Made by a program: the position numbers and the translations under genes. DNA of 64,000 nt, taken from Rhabditoides inermis. Taxonomy: Eukaryota > Nematoda > Chromadorea > Rhabditida > Rhabditidae. The notes below the pieces were generated by a model. The model was not told the origin of the DNA. It saw only the letters and a program-made list of their open reading frames with translations, and searched no databases. This document shows positions 1-11,270 of this stretch, piece after piece; within the stretch, counting starts at the first letter, position 1, and each line of letters begins with the position of its first letter. The stretch spans positions 707,501 through 771,500 of the forward strand of contig CAWZYM010000253.1 of assembly GCA_963966185.1 (NCBI GenBank), in the 5' to 3' direction.

Positions 1-184
1 TGAATTCGATTGCAGGAGAGCCTTCGGACATAGACGACTGTGCTGTGATGACGGTCAAGACAGGACTGTGGCACTCCAACAACTGCAAGGTACTGCTCAC
101 ATATTCTGCGCTTACTGCCGGTACTCATACACACTTTCTCAATTTCAGCAAAACCTCGCCTATGTGTGCCAAATCCAGCTATGA
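1..184 (+). CDS. C-type lectin domain protein, 3' end (partial)
   Basis: Two exons: about 16-89 (the first 15 bases end in TTGCAG and look like an intron end) and 149-184, joined by a 59-nt GT-AG intron. The translation contains GEPSDIDDCAVM, then GLWHSNNC, and ends AYVCQIQL before the TGA at 182-184. This is the C-terminal half of a C-type lectin fold: the GEP(S/N)..DCA(V/M) element, the GLW..(N/D)C strand and the final Y(V/I)C cysteine, which would give two disulfides. Such proteins are usually secreted and bind sugars or microbes, and they are greatly expanded in nematodes. The calcium-site residues upstream lie outside the window, so sugar specificity cannot be judged. The gene converges on ETHE1, with only 85 bp between the stop codons. 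Confidence 0.75.
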   Translation, partial: EFDCRRAFGHRRLCCDDGQDRTVALQQLQGTAHIFCAYCRYSYTLSQFQQNLAYVCQIQL

Positions 185-207
185 AAACATAACTAAAAGC
201 ATAAAAC

Positions 208-213
208 TTTATT
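208..213 (-). terminator. Polyadenylation signal for the ETHE1-like gene
   Basis: AATAAA on the minus strand, 57 bp beyond the stop codon of the ETHE1-like gene. It lies close to the end of the convergent lectin gene, so the two 3' ends probably abut or overlap. Confidence 0.55.
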
Positions 214-269
214 AAAACGTGTATGAAAAGATCCAATCACAGACTCGAATTGTTTCATAGCATCACAGT

Positions 270-338
270 TCAGTTGGCAGGCTGCGCGCCTGCACCATCA
301 ACGAGGTTAGCCGGAAGGGCGCGGTCTGAAATGGAGAG

Positions 339-414
<76 letters not shown>

Positions 415-765
415 GGAGATAGAAGGGGAGAGAGAAGGAGAGAGATAAGAAGAGAGAAAAGAAGAGAGAGACAAAAAAGTAGAGAGTGAGAAGAAGAAAG
501 AGTGAGAGAGAGGGGGGAGTAGAAAAAGAAATACTGACCGATCTGCTTGGGATATTGAAGGTTGAGGTTGTGCATGAGCTCGACGAATTCTTCCTTCGTC
601 TTGGTGAGACGGGGATTGTACAACTTCTCCTCTCGAACAGACGACATCAATACGCCTGCAAAAATCAATATCAATCCATGATTTGTTTCATTTGTCGATG
701 CACGTGTTCAATGCGATAAGATGTGTCATGTGTCATTCGAGAAAGCGTACTTTAAAGAGTCAAAG

Positions 766-814
<49 letters not shown>

Positions 815-2128
815 GGAAAGGTGGTTGGGAAGGTACCGTCGTAGTTGTGTCCGACGCAGAGTGTGTAGTCCTCAGGAAGAGAGAGGATCTCTCGCCACAC
901 AGACTCGTACAGATGCTCCGCACTGCCTCAAACAACTTCAATATGAACCATGAATTCATCTCCCTTAAATGTTGTTATTCAGTAACGTTTTAGGAAATGC
1001 TCATGTTTTTTTTTCCGTTCGTATGGACAACTCATGCAAAAAGACATGTATCACTCTATTTCAACATTCAATACAAAGGGGAACTTGTCAAATGCAAAGT
1101 GACGTACCCTGCTGGAAGTCTGTCCTGCCGCATGCTCGGATGAGGAGGGCGTCTCCCGTGAACGCCACACGGTCAGAGTGCAGCACGTACGTCACACAAC
1201 CTGCACAGGAGGACACATCTACACGCCATCCACAAGTACATCAACAGGTGACATCTACGTCTACAGGTCACACAGTAGAGTGTGACTGACCGTCGGTGTG
1301 TCCGGGCGTGCTCCTCACTTCGATCTCCTTCTCCCCCACTCGAATCTTCTCCCCGTGCTCCACCAGCTTGTCCGCCTTCCCGCCAGAACCCGAGTACAAC
1401 ACCGACTGCAGAGACGGGAAGAACTGGAAAGAAACATTGTTTTGTGATAGCTCGATCAGTTTCTTCTATTTAAGAAGCTCTATAGTGAACTTCAATAGCG
1501 AATTCTCCATCAAATAGACTACGCGGTAGGAAAGAGGGGTGAGGTGAGTAACTCGTATCGTCACGTTGCGGTGAAGCACGGGGGATTGAAACAATACACG
1601 CGACAGCCGCATGCGCTCAAACTACAAAGTACAATCAATGCGATCACTTCGCATTTTTCTTTACTCTCCTCTTCCTCGTCTCCCCCTCTCTCCCTCTATA
1701 CCTTTTTTCTGTCTTTCTCTCCCACTTTCTCTCTTTTTTTCTCTCCCCTCCCTGCGTACCTTCTTGAGTGCGGTGGTTCCTGTGATGTGATCGGCGTGTA
1801 CGTGAGTGTTGAGTCCGTACACCGGAGTCAGGTCGAGCTCGCGGAGGAACTGAAAGGGGACGGGTGAAGGGGAACACGAGGAAAAACCACGTAGACGGCA
1901 GAGACAAATGTGAAGATACATACGTCGAAACCAGAGAAAATACTGGACACCTATTTAATATACTAGACTTGGACGATCAGTCTATCAATCACGACTAGAA
2001 GACAGCGAAAACGAGGAACAGACGAACAGGTACAAACAATTGTGCAAGTCGTTCACTCTCTTACAATAGTGCAGAAATGTTCTCGAGGAATTCTATTCCG
2101 TTCCTCAATCATCACTTTATCAATCCAA

Positions 2129-2161
<33 letters not shown>

Positions 2162-2462
2162 TTCATCGAAAGCCTCACGATTTGATAGCAGCAACAACAA
2201 GTGAACAGTTCAGTGAACAAACAAACAATCATGCAAACATGCCACCTTGGCGTCCCTCTCGGCGGTCTCGAGTACCGGATCGATAATCACAGCCTTGCGA
2301 GTCGCTGCGCAGCCAACAATGTACGTGTAGGTGGACGACGCCTTCTCCACCAGCTGTAAACAAGTCAACAAACATGTAAACAAACAAACAAACGAACACA
2401 TAAACAAGTGAATCAAACAAGAAAACACACACCTGTCTGAAGACGAGACCGCGCGAGAGCAT
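270..2462 (-). CDS. ETHE1: ETHE1-type persulfide dioxygenase
   Basis: Eight exons keep phase: 2433-2462, 2246-2353, 1760-1849, 1291-1423, 1108-1200, 837-926, 539-655, 270-325, giving 238 residues. The family is a mononuclear iron, metallo-beta-lactamase-fold enzyme that oxidises glutathione persulfide to sulfite in mitochondrial sulfide catabolism. Visible motifs are HVHADH (residues 62-67), STPGH (His118), [17 protein letters not shown] (Asp137) and VGHNYDG near 178; His62, His118 and Asp137 match the iron ligands of human ETHE1. The usual PAH before the last motif is VGH here. The end ALPANL matches the family C-terminus. The protein is slightly shorter than human (254), mainly at the N-terminus, and a targeting peptide is weak. 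TTTCAG lies two bases before the ATG, suggesting a trans-splice acceptor. Exon 6 uses a TTTGAG acceptor. Introns 6 and 7 hold GA/CT repeats. Confidence 0.92.
342..411. repeat. (GA)n microsatellite in an ETHE1 intron
   Basis: Nearly pure GA dinucleotide run with one AAAG interruption, in the last ETHE1 intron. It generates spurious Arg-Glu and Ser-Leu reading frames. Confidence 0.95.
769..812. repeat. (GA)n microsatellite in an ETHE1 intron
   Basis: Pure GA run in intron 6 of the ETHE1-like gene. Confidence 0.95.
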
Positions 2463-3764
2463 GTCTGAAACTGCGTGTGAATCAGCTGATTCGAGCGAGT
2501 GGCCGTTCTTCGCTTTCGCACGTTCCCGCCTATTTCTTTCCGGTTCTTTTTGAGCGGCCGCGTGTTGATTGATCCCCCTTCCCCCTCTCTTCTCTCACCA
2601 ACTCTCTCTCTCACTTTCTCACTCTCCTCTCTCTCTCTCTTTCTCACTATCTCTCTCTCACACTATCTCACTCTCCTCTCTCCCTCCCTATCTATGTCTA
2701 CGTGCATTTTGGTAAAATCAAATACACACAGGCCACAGTTGATCTTTTAAGGCCCCTCAGAACTCTACTCTCTCCGAGTGTACATACTTCGAATAGTCAC
2801 GTAGGATCGAGTGTCTCGCGTGTGGCGAAACAAAAGATCAAGAAAACACGGAAACACTCACGATCGTGCGCCATTGTAGAGAGGGTTGAGTAGAATGGAA
2901 CAAAGTCTGAGAAGAGGAGGTTTCTTATCAGTTTCATATCACAGAATTCACTATCTACACACGTGCCGATCGCGAAAATGAAAACGGACAAGACAGAAGA
3001 AACAAGACGGAATCCCCCTGCATATCATTGTTTTTTTCGGTGTGCAACTATGCTTTGAGTCCAACTGCCCTAACTGGATCGTTTCATACGCTCACCATGA
3101 ATGTGAACAAGAAAAAAAGATGACTAGCAAATATACAGTAAGAGTTTTCTTGATATCGCCATCGCGTGGAACTCCGAGTGGAGTGGACCCGGCGTACATT
3201 TGACTGCTGCAGATGGTCTACAACACTGGACAAACGAAGGTGCCGGTTGAAGAATGCTGACATTTCTGTTGGAAAAGAAGCTCGGCTTTACTGTTCCCTC
3301 TCGCCTCACATCTTCAACAGCGTTTTCGGTGAAGTATACAGAGGAGTAACGGATGAGTCACCTTCTAACGACACAAGCGCTTCCTCACTTTACGACAAGA
3401 CCTGATGCGACTGCGCCGGAGGATCTTATGCGCGAAAGTACCTTTCTGTTTGACCTATAGACTAGATATTTTGAGAGCTGGAGCTCTCAAGAAGAGCTCT
3501 ATTGACTACGGACTGGACAGGTACAAACATTACCGTATTAGAGTCGGTGTTCGTGAATCTGGTTGCGTGGTTCGCCCTCTGACCTATTCGGTGAAGATTG
3601 AGAACTTGAGAACATGCGTAGAATGATCGTTGTTTTTTTTTTTGTTTTTTTTATCTGCTAAACGATTACAATTGGTTGTATAATGTACTTTTTTTATTTA
3701 GCCGTGTTTTAAACAATTTAGTTATAGTGTTACTTTTGTATGCAAATAAAACTTGGGGCAATAA
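2463..3764. other. Intergenic region, no supported gene
   Basis: Upstream flank of ETHE1. It holds CT-rich stretches (2580-2690) and short open frames (for example 3166-3626, +) that lack a start context, consistent splicing or a recognisable motif. I see no gene here. Confidence 0.5.
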
Positions 3765-3962
3765 TCTATTGGATCTGGAACGTTGCCACGTGGTAAAGTT
3801 CCGTATCACAATGTGTACAAAATCAACGTAAGTCAACGTGTCACTGAACGGTTAGTCTCAAAATCCACGATTCCCAATTGTCTTTTTTCGCCGTTCCATT
3901 GACAAGTACAAGTGCGCACTGGCTCAGTTGGCACAGCATCACTGCGATATTAGTTTCATCCG

Positions 3963-3970
3963 CATAAAAG
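3963..3970 (+). promoter_or_regulatory. TATA-like element of the left palindrome gene
   Basis: CATAAAAG, 61 bp upstream of the start codon. It is conserved in the right-arm copy and present twice there because of a local tandem duplication. Confidence 0.4.
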
Positions 3971-4030
3971 CGAGTCGGGCGCTTTGTGTGCCATTCGATT
4001 CACCTCGTCTCATCTACAATCAAATCGAGA

Positions 4031-4237
4031 ATGAAGAATCTCCTTATTCTGAGCGCTCTCTCGGCGGCAGCTGTCGCCCAGTATCCTGTGAAGACGTCCG
4101 GATACTACTTCTACAACCAGTTCAAGATGTCTGTACAGTCGACCTGGAAGAACGACCATCTCTCACTCATCTACAACGCCACGGAGCTCATCCAGGCTAC
4201 AGATGCTGGAAGCGAGGTCGCCAACGTCACTGCTGCG

Positions 4238-4287
<50 letters not shown>

Positions 4288-5328
4288 CCTTTCTAGTGTA
4301 TGGCTGAGGAGTGCACTCCTTGCTATGCGATGTCAGACCGCACTGCCGCGTGGAATCAGACCGCTGCCGGTTGTATCTTCAACTGGTTCGCCAGCCTGGA
4401 TGCGTCTTATCAAGCCGAGCTTACTGTCGAGTACCCCTTCCTTTTTGACTTCTACACTGGTAGGTCACAACCTTTTTGTATGTTTAATGTATTCTTATTT
4501 TAGTGCAACCCTACCAGAAGGAGAAGAAGAGCTTCATGTACGGCAGCGGAGACATGTCCGGTTTCGATGCTTCCTTCGAGCGTCAGTCTGAATACGTTCA
4601 CTCCACACACACACAACACTTCAATGTTCCAGTGTTCTTCTCTGCTGAGATGCTCGCTATCTATTCGGGACTTTCTGCGACCGAGAAGTACTCTCTTGTC
4701 TTCTTTGCCAACTATAGCTCTTACTTCGAGTCCGAGCAAGAGGTTCGCTACTCTTTATCTTTGTCTTTCTTTCTCATTTCTCTGATTCTCTCTATTGCTA
4801 TCTTTGTTCCTGTCTCTACTCTTTATTTTTCAGTACTACTCGTTCATGATTGAGAAGCTGGAGAGCTTCGGTCTGGAGTGCGAGTTCAAGCCTGACATGT
4901 CTGTTCTGGCTGGATACTCCGGAGATGTCTCTTTTGTCACCGAGTTCTTCTTCATGATTGAGAAGATGTCTGCTGACATCTTCCTTGCAATCATTGAGAA
5001 CAAGACTCTCGATGCCTCTGTGTATGTGGAATTCCGCACTGAGCTGTGTGTCTTTTACAACACCCTCGATGACGAGCAGAAGGACCTCCTCCACAAGTGC
5101 AACCCCGACTTCTTCACCACTTTCGGAGGTGAGAGAACGACGTTGTCAGGAGAGAGAGAAATAGAAGAGAAATGAAGACGTGTGGGGTAGAAGACATAAC
5201 GAACTCGAGTTCGCAACATCCATCTTGCAGAATGTCCTGTGCCTACGGTGCTGCCCGAGGCCGAGACGACCGAGGCGCCTGCTGTCGAGACGACCCTCGT
5301 CCCTGAAGAGGAGGAGTCGTGCAACTAA
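4031..5328 (+). CDS. Secreted protein, left copy of a palindromic pair
   Basis: Five exons: 4031-4237, 4297-4459, 4504-4742, 4834-5128, 5231-5328; 1002 nt, 333 residues, phases consistent. It begins with a signal peptide (MKNLLILSALSAAAVAQ, cleavage likely after the final Ala). The mature part has many aromatics, N-glycosylation sequons (YNATEL, NVTAA, WNQTAA), a cysteine cluster CMAEECTPCY in exon 2, further cysteines in exon 4, and an acidic Glu/Thr/Pro/Val tail ending EEEESCN. I do not recognise the family; it looks like a nematode-restricted extracellular protein. A TATA-like box lies about 60 bp upstream. Intron 1 begins with a GA microsatellite right after the donor. Its twin is at 6761-8047 on the other strand, and both are intact. 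Confidence 0.85.
4242..4285. repeat. (GA)n microsatellite
   Basis: Starts within five bases of the intron 1 donor of the left palindrome gene. The right copy (7806-7836 as CT) is shorter and interrupted. Confidence 0.95.
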
Positions 5329-5547
5329 TTAACACAATCATAACTGTTGTGATACTCTACCTCTGCCATAAATAGTTCAAGCATGTCGTCTTTTTTCATG
5401 AGTAGTTGTTTCGAAAAACATTGCCGATAATTTCAACTTGACGACATTTAGGGGCAATTCAGAAAAATACTTTGAGGTACCTGATTAACTTTTGGAAAGT
5501 TGAGAGAAGTAAATAATTAAGGAATCGTTACCGCAATGCAGTTTTAT

Positions 5548-5770
5548 TAACATGTCAGTGATGAAACAATCTTGCAACTACAATATACACACACCAAAAC
5601 ACTCAATACTTCGACTCGCACACCCACAACTAGCAAATATTACCGGTGAGAGAATACACAGGTAATGTACATTCATGAATATATACAAACATGCAACAAC
5701 AACAACAACGAGAGAAAGCGAGAATATCCAGGTAAGGCACATTCATAAATACATACAAACATGCAGCAGC

Positions 5771-5822
<52 letters not shown>

Positions 5823-6523
5823 TATTTCAGTTTTTCTACCATGAAGGAATGCAACGGTGGCCAGTATATAATAATAATAATATTAAGTTCTTTACCGTCT
5901 TCATATGAGAGAAACAGTGCAAGAGAGAAAAAATAATAAAAAAAAGATCAAAACAGAACGCATTGACTGTTGACTGTTGACTAAAGAGCCTTCTTAGATA
6001 CATTTTTACCCTGAACTATCTTTCGGGTTTGTCCAAAAAAGGTCCAAACAAGCCCCGAACAGCCTCATTTTCAAAGGGAAACTGTTGACCCAAACACCTC
6101 TTATTGAGGGCAAACTTTGCCCGAACACGTCCGAACATCGCTCGGTAGCCAAACAACCCCGAACTATCCATCCAAAACATTGATAAGAGAGACTACTACT
6201 CGAAACTCACTGGGTCCCGAACCTAGTGACATTTCATGTGAGGGCAGTAAATGACATCATGCCAGCCTCCGCTACCGCTCGGTCGAAACAGCTGATCGGC
6301 TCTGGTTTTGATTGTTTCGTCATGACTTTATTTACTTGTAATCTGTTTCGAGTTATGTATATGTGCCCTGATAGTCTTTCTTTCTCTGATGTGTAATCAT
6401 CAGCTTCTGGAACACAAAATCAAGTGATTGAATTCAGAAATCAATATCGAAATGGAGGAAACTGGAAACTGGAGCCCCAAGGCATATCACACACACAAAG
6501 TAAAAATATAGAGAGTACAATTA
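5548..6523. other. Spacer between the palindrome arms
   Basis: About 1 kb of single-copy spacer. It contains two related segments (near 5668-5712 and 5738-5822) ending in CAA repeats, a short AAT run near 5867-5882, and a stretch at 6020-6230 where CCGAAC-like words recur. No gene is seen. Confidence 0.7.
5769..5822. repeat. (CAA)n microsatellite
   Basis: CAA trinucleotide run in the palindrome spacer; a shorter run lies at 5695-5709. Confidence 0.95.
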
Positions 6524-6760
6524 CAAAAATACTGCATTGCGGTTAATTTTCCTTAATTATTCCCTTTTGATATTTTTTGCAACATTTTCACTCACAACTT
6601 TTCAAAAGTTAATAACGTACTTCAAAGTATTTTTCCCCTAAATGTCGTCAAGTTGAAATTATCGGCAATGTTTTTCGAAACAACTACTCATGAAAAAAGA
6701 CGACATGCTTGAAGTATTTATGGTAGAGGTAGAGTATTACAACAGTTATGATTAGGTGAA

Positions 6761-7804
6761 TTAGTTGCACGACTCCTCCTCTTCAGGGACGAGGGTCGTC
6801 TCGACAGCAGGCGCCTCAGTCGTCTCGGCCTCGGGCAGCACCGTAGGCACAGGACATTCTGCAAGATGGATGTTGCGAACTCGAGTTCGTTATGTCTTCT
6901 ACCCCACACGTCTTCATTTCTCTTCTATTTCTCTCTCTCCTGACAACGTCGTTCTCTCACCTCCGAAAGTGGTGAAGAAGTCGGGGTTGCACTTGTGGAG
7001 GAGGTCCTTCTGCTCGTCATCGAGGGTGTTGTAAAAGACACACAGCTCAGTGCGGAATTCCACATACACAGAGGCATCGAGAGTCTTGTTCTCAATGATT
7101 GCAAGGAAGATGTCAGCAGACATCTTCTCAATCATGAAGAAGAACTCGGTGACAAAAGAGACATCTCCGGAGTATCCAGCCAGAACAGACATGTCAGGCT
7201 TGAACTCGCACTCCAGACCGAAGCTCTCCAGTTTCTCAATCATGAACGAGTAGTACTGAAAAATAAAGAGTAGAGACAGGAACAAAGATAGCAATAGAGA
7301 GAATCAGAGAAATGAGAAAGAAAGACAAAAATAAAGAGTAGCGAACCTCTTGCTCGGACTCGAAGTAAGAGCTATAGTTGGCAAAGAAGACAAGAGAGTA
7401 CTTCTCGGTCGCAGAAAGTCCCGAATAGATAGCGAGCATCTCAGCAGAGAAGAACACTGGAACATTGAAGTGTTGTGTGTGTGTGGAGTGAACGTATTCA
7501 GACTGACGCTCGAAGGAAGCATCGAAGCCGGACATGTCTCCGCTGCCGTATTTGAAGCTCTTCTTCTCCTTCTGGTAGGGTTGCACTAAAATAGGAATAC
7601 ATTGAACATACAAAAAGGTTGTGACCTACCAGTGTAGAAATCAAAAAGGAAGGGGTACTCGACAGTAAGCTCGGCTTGATAAGACGCATCCAGGCTGGCG
7701 AACCAGTTGAAGATACAACCGGCAGCGGTCTGATTCCACGCGGCAGTGCGGTCAGAAATCGCATAGCAAGGAGTGCACTCCTCAGCCATGCACTAGAAAA
7801 GAAG

Positions 7805-7835
<31 letters not shown>

Positions 7836-8047
7836 TGTACCGCAGCAGTGACGTTGGCGACCTCGCTTCCGGCATCTGTAGCCTGGATGAGCTCTGTGGC
7901 GTTGTAGATGAGTGAGAGATGGTCGTTCTTCCAGGTCGACTGGACAGACATCTTGAACTGGTTGTAGAAGTAGTATCCGGACGTCTTCACAGGATACTGG
8001 GCGACAGCCGCCGCCGAGAGAGCGCTCAGAACAAGGAGAGTCTTCAT
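6761..8047 (-). CDS. Secreted protein, right copy of a palindromic pair
   Basis: Five exons: 7841-8047, 7792-7630, 7585-7347, 7255-6961, 6858-6761, identical in length exon by exon to the left copy (207, 163, 239, 295, 98 nt), giving 333 residues. The signal peptide starts MKTLLVLSALSAAAVAQ. It differs from the left copy only by scattered changes, for example Asn3 to Thr, Ile6 to Val, AISDRT for AMSDRT and FKYGSG for FMYGSG, so it is either a recent duplicate or kept similar by gene conversion. All splice sites and the reading frame are intact and the acidic tail is conserved. Its promoter and 5' leader are duplicated in tandem upstream. The function is unknown. Confidence 0.85.
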
Positions 8048-8415
8048 TCTCGATTTGATTGTAGATGAGACGAGGTGAATCGAATGGCACACAAAGCGCC
8101 CGACTCGCTTTTATGCGGATGAAACTAATATCGCAGTGATGCTGTGCCAACTGAGCCAGTGCGCACTTGTACTTGTCAATGGAACGGCGAAAAAAGACAA
8201 TTGGGAATCGTGGATTTTGAGACTGAGAGTCTTCATTCTCGATTTGATTGTAGATGAGACGAGGTGAATCGAATGGCACACAAAGCGCCCGACTCGCTTT
8301 TATGCGGATGAAACTAATATCGCAGTGATGCTGTGCCAACTGAGCCAGTGCGCACTTGTACTTGTCAATGGAACGGCGAAAAAAGACAATTGGGAATCGT
8401 GGATTTTGAGACTAA
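8041..8415 (-). repeat. Tandem duplication of promoter, leader and start codon
   Basis: A segment of about 189 bp holding the start codon context, 5' leader, TATA-like box and upstream sequence occurs at about 8041-8224 and again at about 8230-8413. The outer copy retains an ATG and a few codons but then runs into the inner copy, so it is a promoter duplicate rather than a second gene. Confidence 0.85.
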
Positions 8416-8753
8416 CCGTTCAGTGACACGTTGACTTACGTTGATTCTGTACACATTGTGATACGAAACTTTACCACGTGGCAACGTTCCAGTTCCAATA
8501 GTTCATTCCAAAACTTTTTGTGTGCATTCAATAACTTAAATTCACTTTTGTACACTTGATTTCGAAATGAGAGTGAAATTGTGAACCTAAAAGTTAGTGT
8601 TATGTGATTTGTGTTTTTATATGTTACACAAAAAAAGTTGTAATAAAAAAGATTTCTTGGGAATCTTTCACAAAAGACAATAGTACCTAAAAACAGTACA
8701 AACCGTATAACCGTAACTACTGGTAAATGTTTGAAAAGTTAAAAAAGGAGACT

Positions 8754-9707
8754 TTTTAAAGGCACAGTGGCGACTTATTTCTTCCACAACCTGCCACAAC
8801 TTCTCGAAGAGTTGACCGTGATCGGAATTGAACCCACAAAGCTCGGCGGCCACAACGCAGCTCACATGCACTGAGCCACGAAGCAAGTGAAAGGGCAACG
8901 TTCATTTGTGTTTATGTCTCGAAGCTCAATGTTTGCAGTACTAAAGCGTAGAGCGGAAAGTTGTTCGTGGTAGACCAATTTTGAATTTAAATTTTTGTCT
9001 GCATTTTTGGCAGTGGCAAATTCGAAAGTAACGCAGAATCTTCGTTCTTTCGCAAAAACTGTAAATGTGTCAAGTTAAAATAGGGCATCCCCCCAGTTCA
9101 TCGTACGGCAGCCATTTCACAGAATATTCACCAGGCGTCATTTGAGACATCAATAGCCCGTTATCAGTCCGGGCAAGACGCGCGCTTGGCGGTTTCTTTT
9201 TAGGCAAATGATGGTCATTTGCAAGTCTAATGAAGCAGAGTTTTCTTGCTTCTAGAGTTATTAACTCTACTTATTTCCGAGATTCCTAATGACACGAAAC
9301 TTTCACAGGATGTCCGTAGTACTTGTCCTCATGGAACCTCCTCAGCGATTTTAGATTGATCCATTACTTCCACAGATATCAATCGATAACATACTATGTT
9401 TGACAATTTTGTAGGTGATTCACGCCCAGAGAAACAACTCTCAAGTTGACCAAATTGCACCAAGTTCAGATATGTTCTACCCAGAGGCCATACCGACAGA
9501 ATGTTTCCGTTAGAATTTTCAGTTTTGCGTTTATTACAGTACTGCTGCGCAAAAACTCCAAATTGACATTTACATAAATTTCTCGTCATTTCGCCCATGT
9601 CTGGAAGCTAGCCGATAATGCCGTACGATAAATTTGGGGATTGGCCTATATATGATTTTTAAAATACTTCGAGTCAAAAATCAATCGCCACTGTTCCTTG
9701 AACATCG
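8754..9707. mobile_element. TIR element with internal tRNA-like module (copy 1)
   Basis: Left end TTTAAAGGCACAGTGGCGAC with continuation CTTATTTC; the right end at 9675-9707 is the reverse complement of AGGAACAGTGGCGAT followed by TGATTTTTGACTCG. Inside, on the minus strand at about 8815-8890, is a tRNA-like block with an A-box (TGGCTCAGTGCATG) and a B-box (GGTTCAATTCC). It lacks a transposase, so it is non-autonomous. Other copies or fragments are at 26319-26600, 34584-34930, 37068-37112, 52085-52258 and 52428-52483. Confidence 0.7.
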
Positions 9708-10375
9708 CTATATCTCAGCTCAGAGAAGAAATGGCGATATCCACCATACCAGAAAGTTAGTGAACAATGCTCGCTACGCGACCGCTCAAGTCAAACACGG
9801 ATGATCGCATAATTTTCTTTCAAACACTTTTGTGACGTACACGATACATGAGTTATGAGAGAAACAAATGTGTTAAAGAAGAACTCCGGGGAAAGTAGGA
9901 ATGCCGGTCAATAGGGGCAAATGATACTTAGGAACACGATTCTGGCAATGAAAATTCTGAGAGGCTTCAAAAAGTTACGTTTTTGAATTATTTATCACGA
10001 TTCCTTTGTCCAAATAGCCTAATTGGACGAGGGCGGAGCCTCACTTCGCTGCCCACCGCTGCCGTACTCGCGGTTTCCCGCCAAAATCTGGTTCCGGGCG
10101 CGCTAATGTTTTGGGCAGGTGACTCTTTCCCCGGAGTTCTTCTTTAAGGATTCAAAAATACCTGTATCTTTGATACCAATAATCTTTACAAGAATTGGTG
10201 ACGCTTTTACATTGTATTGGTATTAAGAGTGACTTGATTTGATATATTCGTTTATTTGACGTGATCATAATCTTTTCGGATTTGTATGTTTTTTTAAAGA
10301 AAAGAATGCGACTGTGTACAGAATAGGAGATTAAGGAATAGGAAGTTATTCATTCGCGATAGCATTTCAACTGCC
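9708..10375. other. Intergenic region upstream of srt
   Basis: No gene or clear repeat is seen. This is presumably the regulatory region of the downstream receptor gene. Confidence 0.4.
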
Positions 10376-11124
10376 ATGAATGCGTATCTATTCGACAGGC
10401 AACTCGCGTATACTGATTATTATGACTGCTCGAATCGGACGTATGAGGAGTGGATGGATACCGGGACAAAGGTAACACGGGTACCTTGCTGGGCTCATTG
10501 TGTTGTTGTAGGAGCACTTTTTGAAAGGATTGTACTACTTCACTAGTGAATGTTTCTTCGAGATTCTTTATCTACCTTGTATGTACGTGATAATCAAGGA
10601 GAAGCTATACAAAATGGAGTGCTACAAGGTACTGTGCATATTTTAAAACTAACTTTTGATGGAGAGCGATTTGCTGATCGTTTCTGATCACCACGTAATT
10701 CAAATAAATGTAATTGAATAACCGTTTCGTGACGCATCAATGATTTAAATACGTCCAATTAAATTACCTCCAAATAAACCGTCTTGAAAGCAATTATCAG
10801 TACTTTGACTAGCGCTCCGGCGCGCTGTCGCGCGCCTCCGCACTAGGTATACAAAAATAGAAAAATAAAAGAATAGTTCGTCTTGCATGTTTGATAGTTG
10901 ATTGCTCTCTAATGACTCTTGCGAAGATAGATACACGCAAGGGTTGTAGTTGAAGTGTTCAAGTTCTATGTATTTTGTATATGTAGCTTGATTTTTGTCT
11001 TTTCTAACTATCTCTCCTACTTCTTTTTCACTTATTTCATGTTTCACAGATGTACACGGCCCCATATCTTTCTCCTCTACACTGTTCTGTCTACTTTCCA
11101 TCCTATCTCCCTCCTCCTCCCCCG

Positions 11125-11181
<57 letters not shown>

Positions 11182-11217
11182 GCGCTCTCTCTTTCTTCGA
11201 CACAGTTCTACTCTCCC

Positions 11218-11270
<53 letters not shown>

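Larger units (their letters stand above)
3765..5547 (+). repeat. Left arm of a large inverted repeat (gene palindrome)
   Basis: Near-identical in inverted orientation to 6524-8505. Homology starts near GGAACGTTGCCACGTGG, covers promoter, all exons and introns and the 3' flank, and fades near GCAATGCAG. Differences are scattered substitutions and small indels in introns and flanks. Confidence 0.9.
6524..8505 (-). repeat. Right arm of a large inverted repeat (gene palindrome)
   Basis: Inverted copy of 3765-5547. It is longer because of a tandem duplication of about 189 bp at its promoter end. Confidence 0.9.

Noticed and set aside
223..993. Arg-Glu-rich and Ser-Leu-rich open frames
   Set aside because: They are readings of GA/CT microsatellites inside ETHE1 introns; the same applies to frames at 4244-4290, 10745-11443, 20330-20520, 43241-43370, 45812-46336, 46992-47339, 60431-60890 and 62283-62929.
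3166..3626. Plus-strand gene between ETHE1 and the palindrome
   Set aside because: Two overlapping frames without motifs, signal peptide or coherent splicing.
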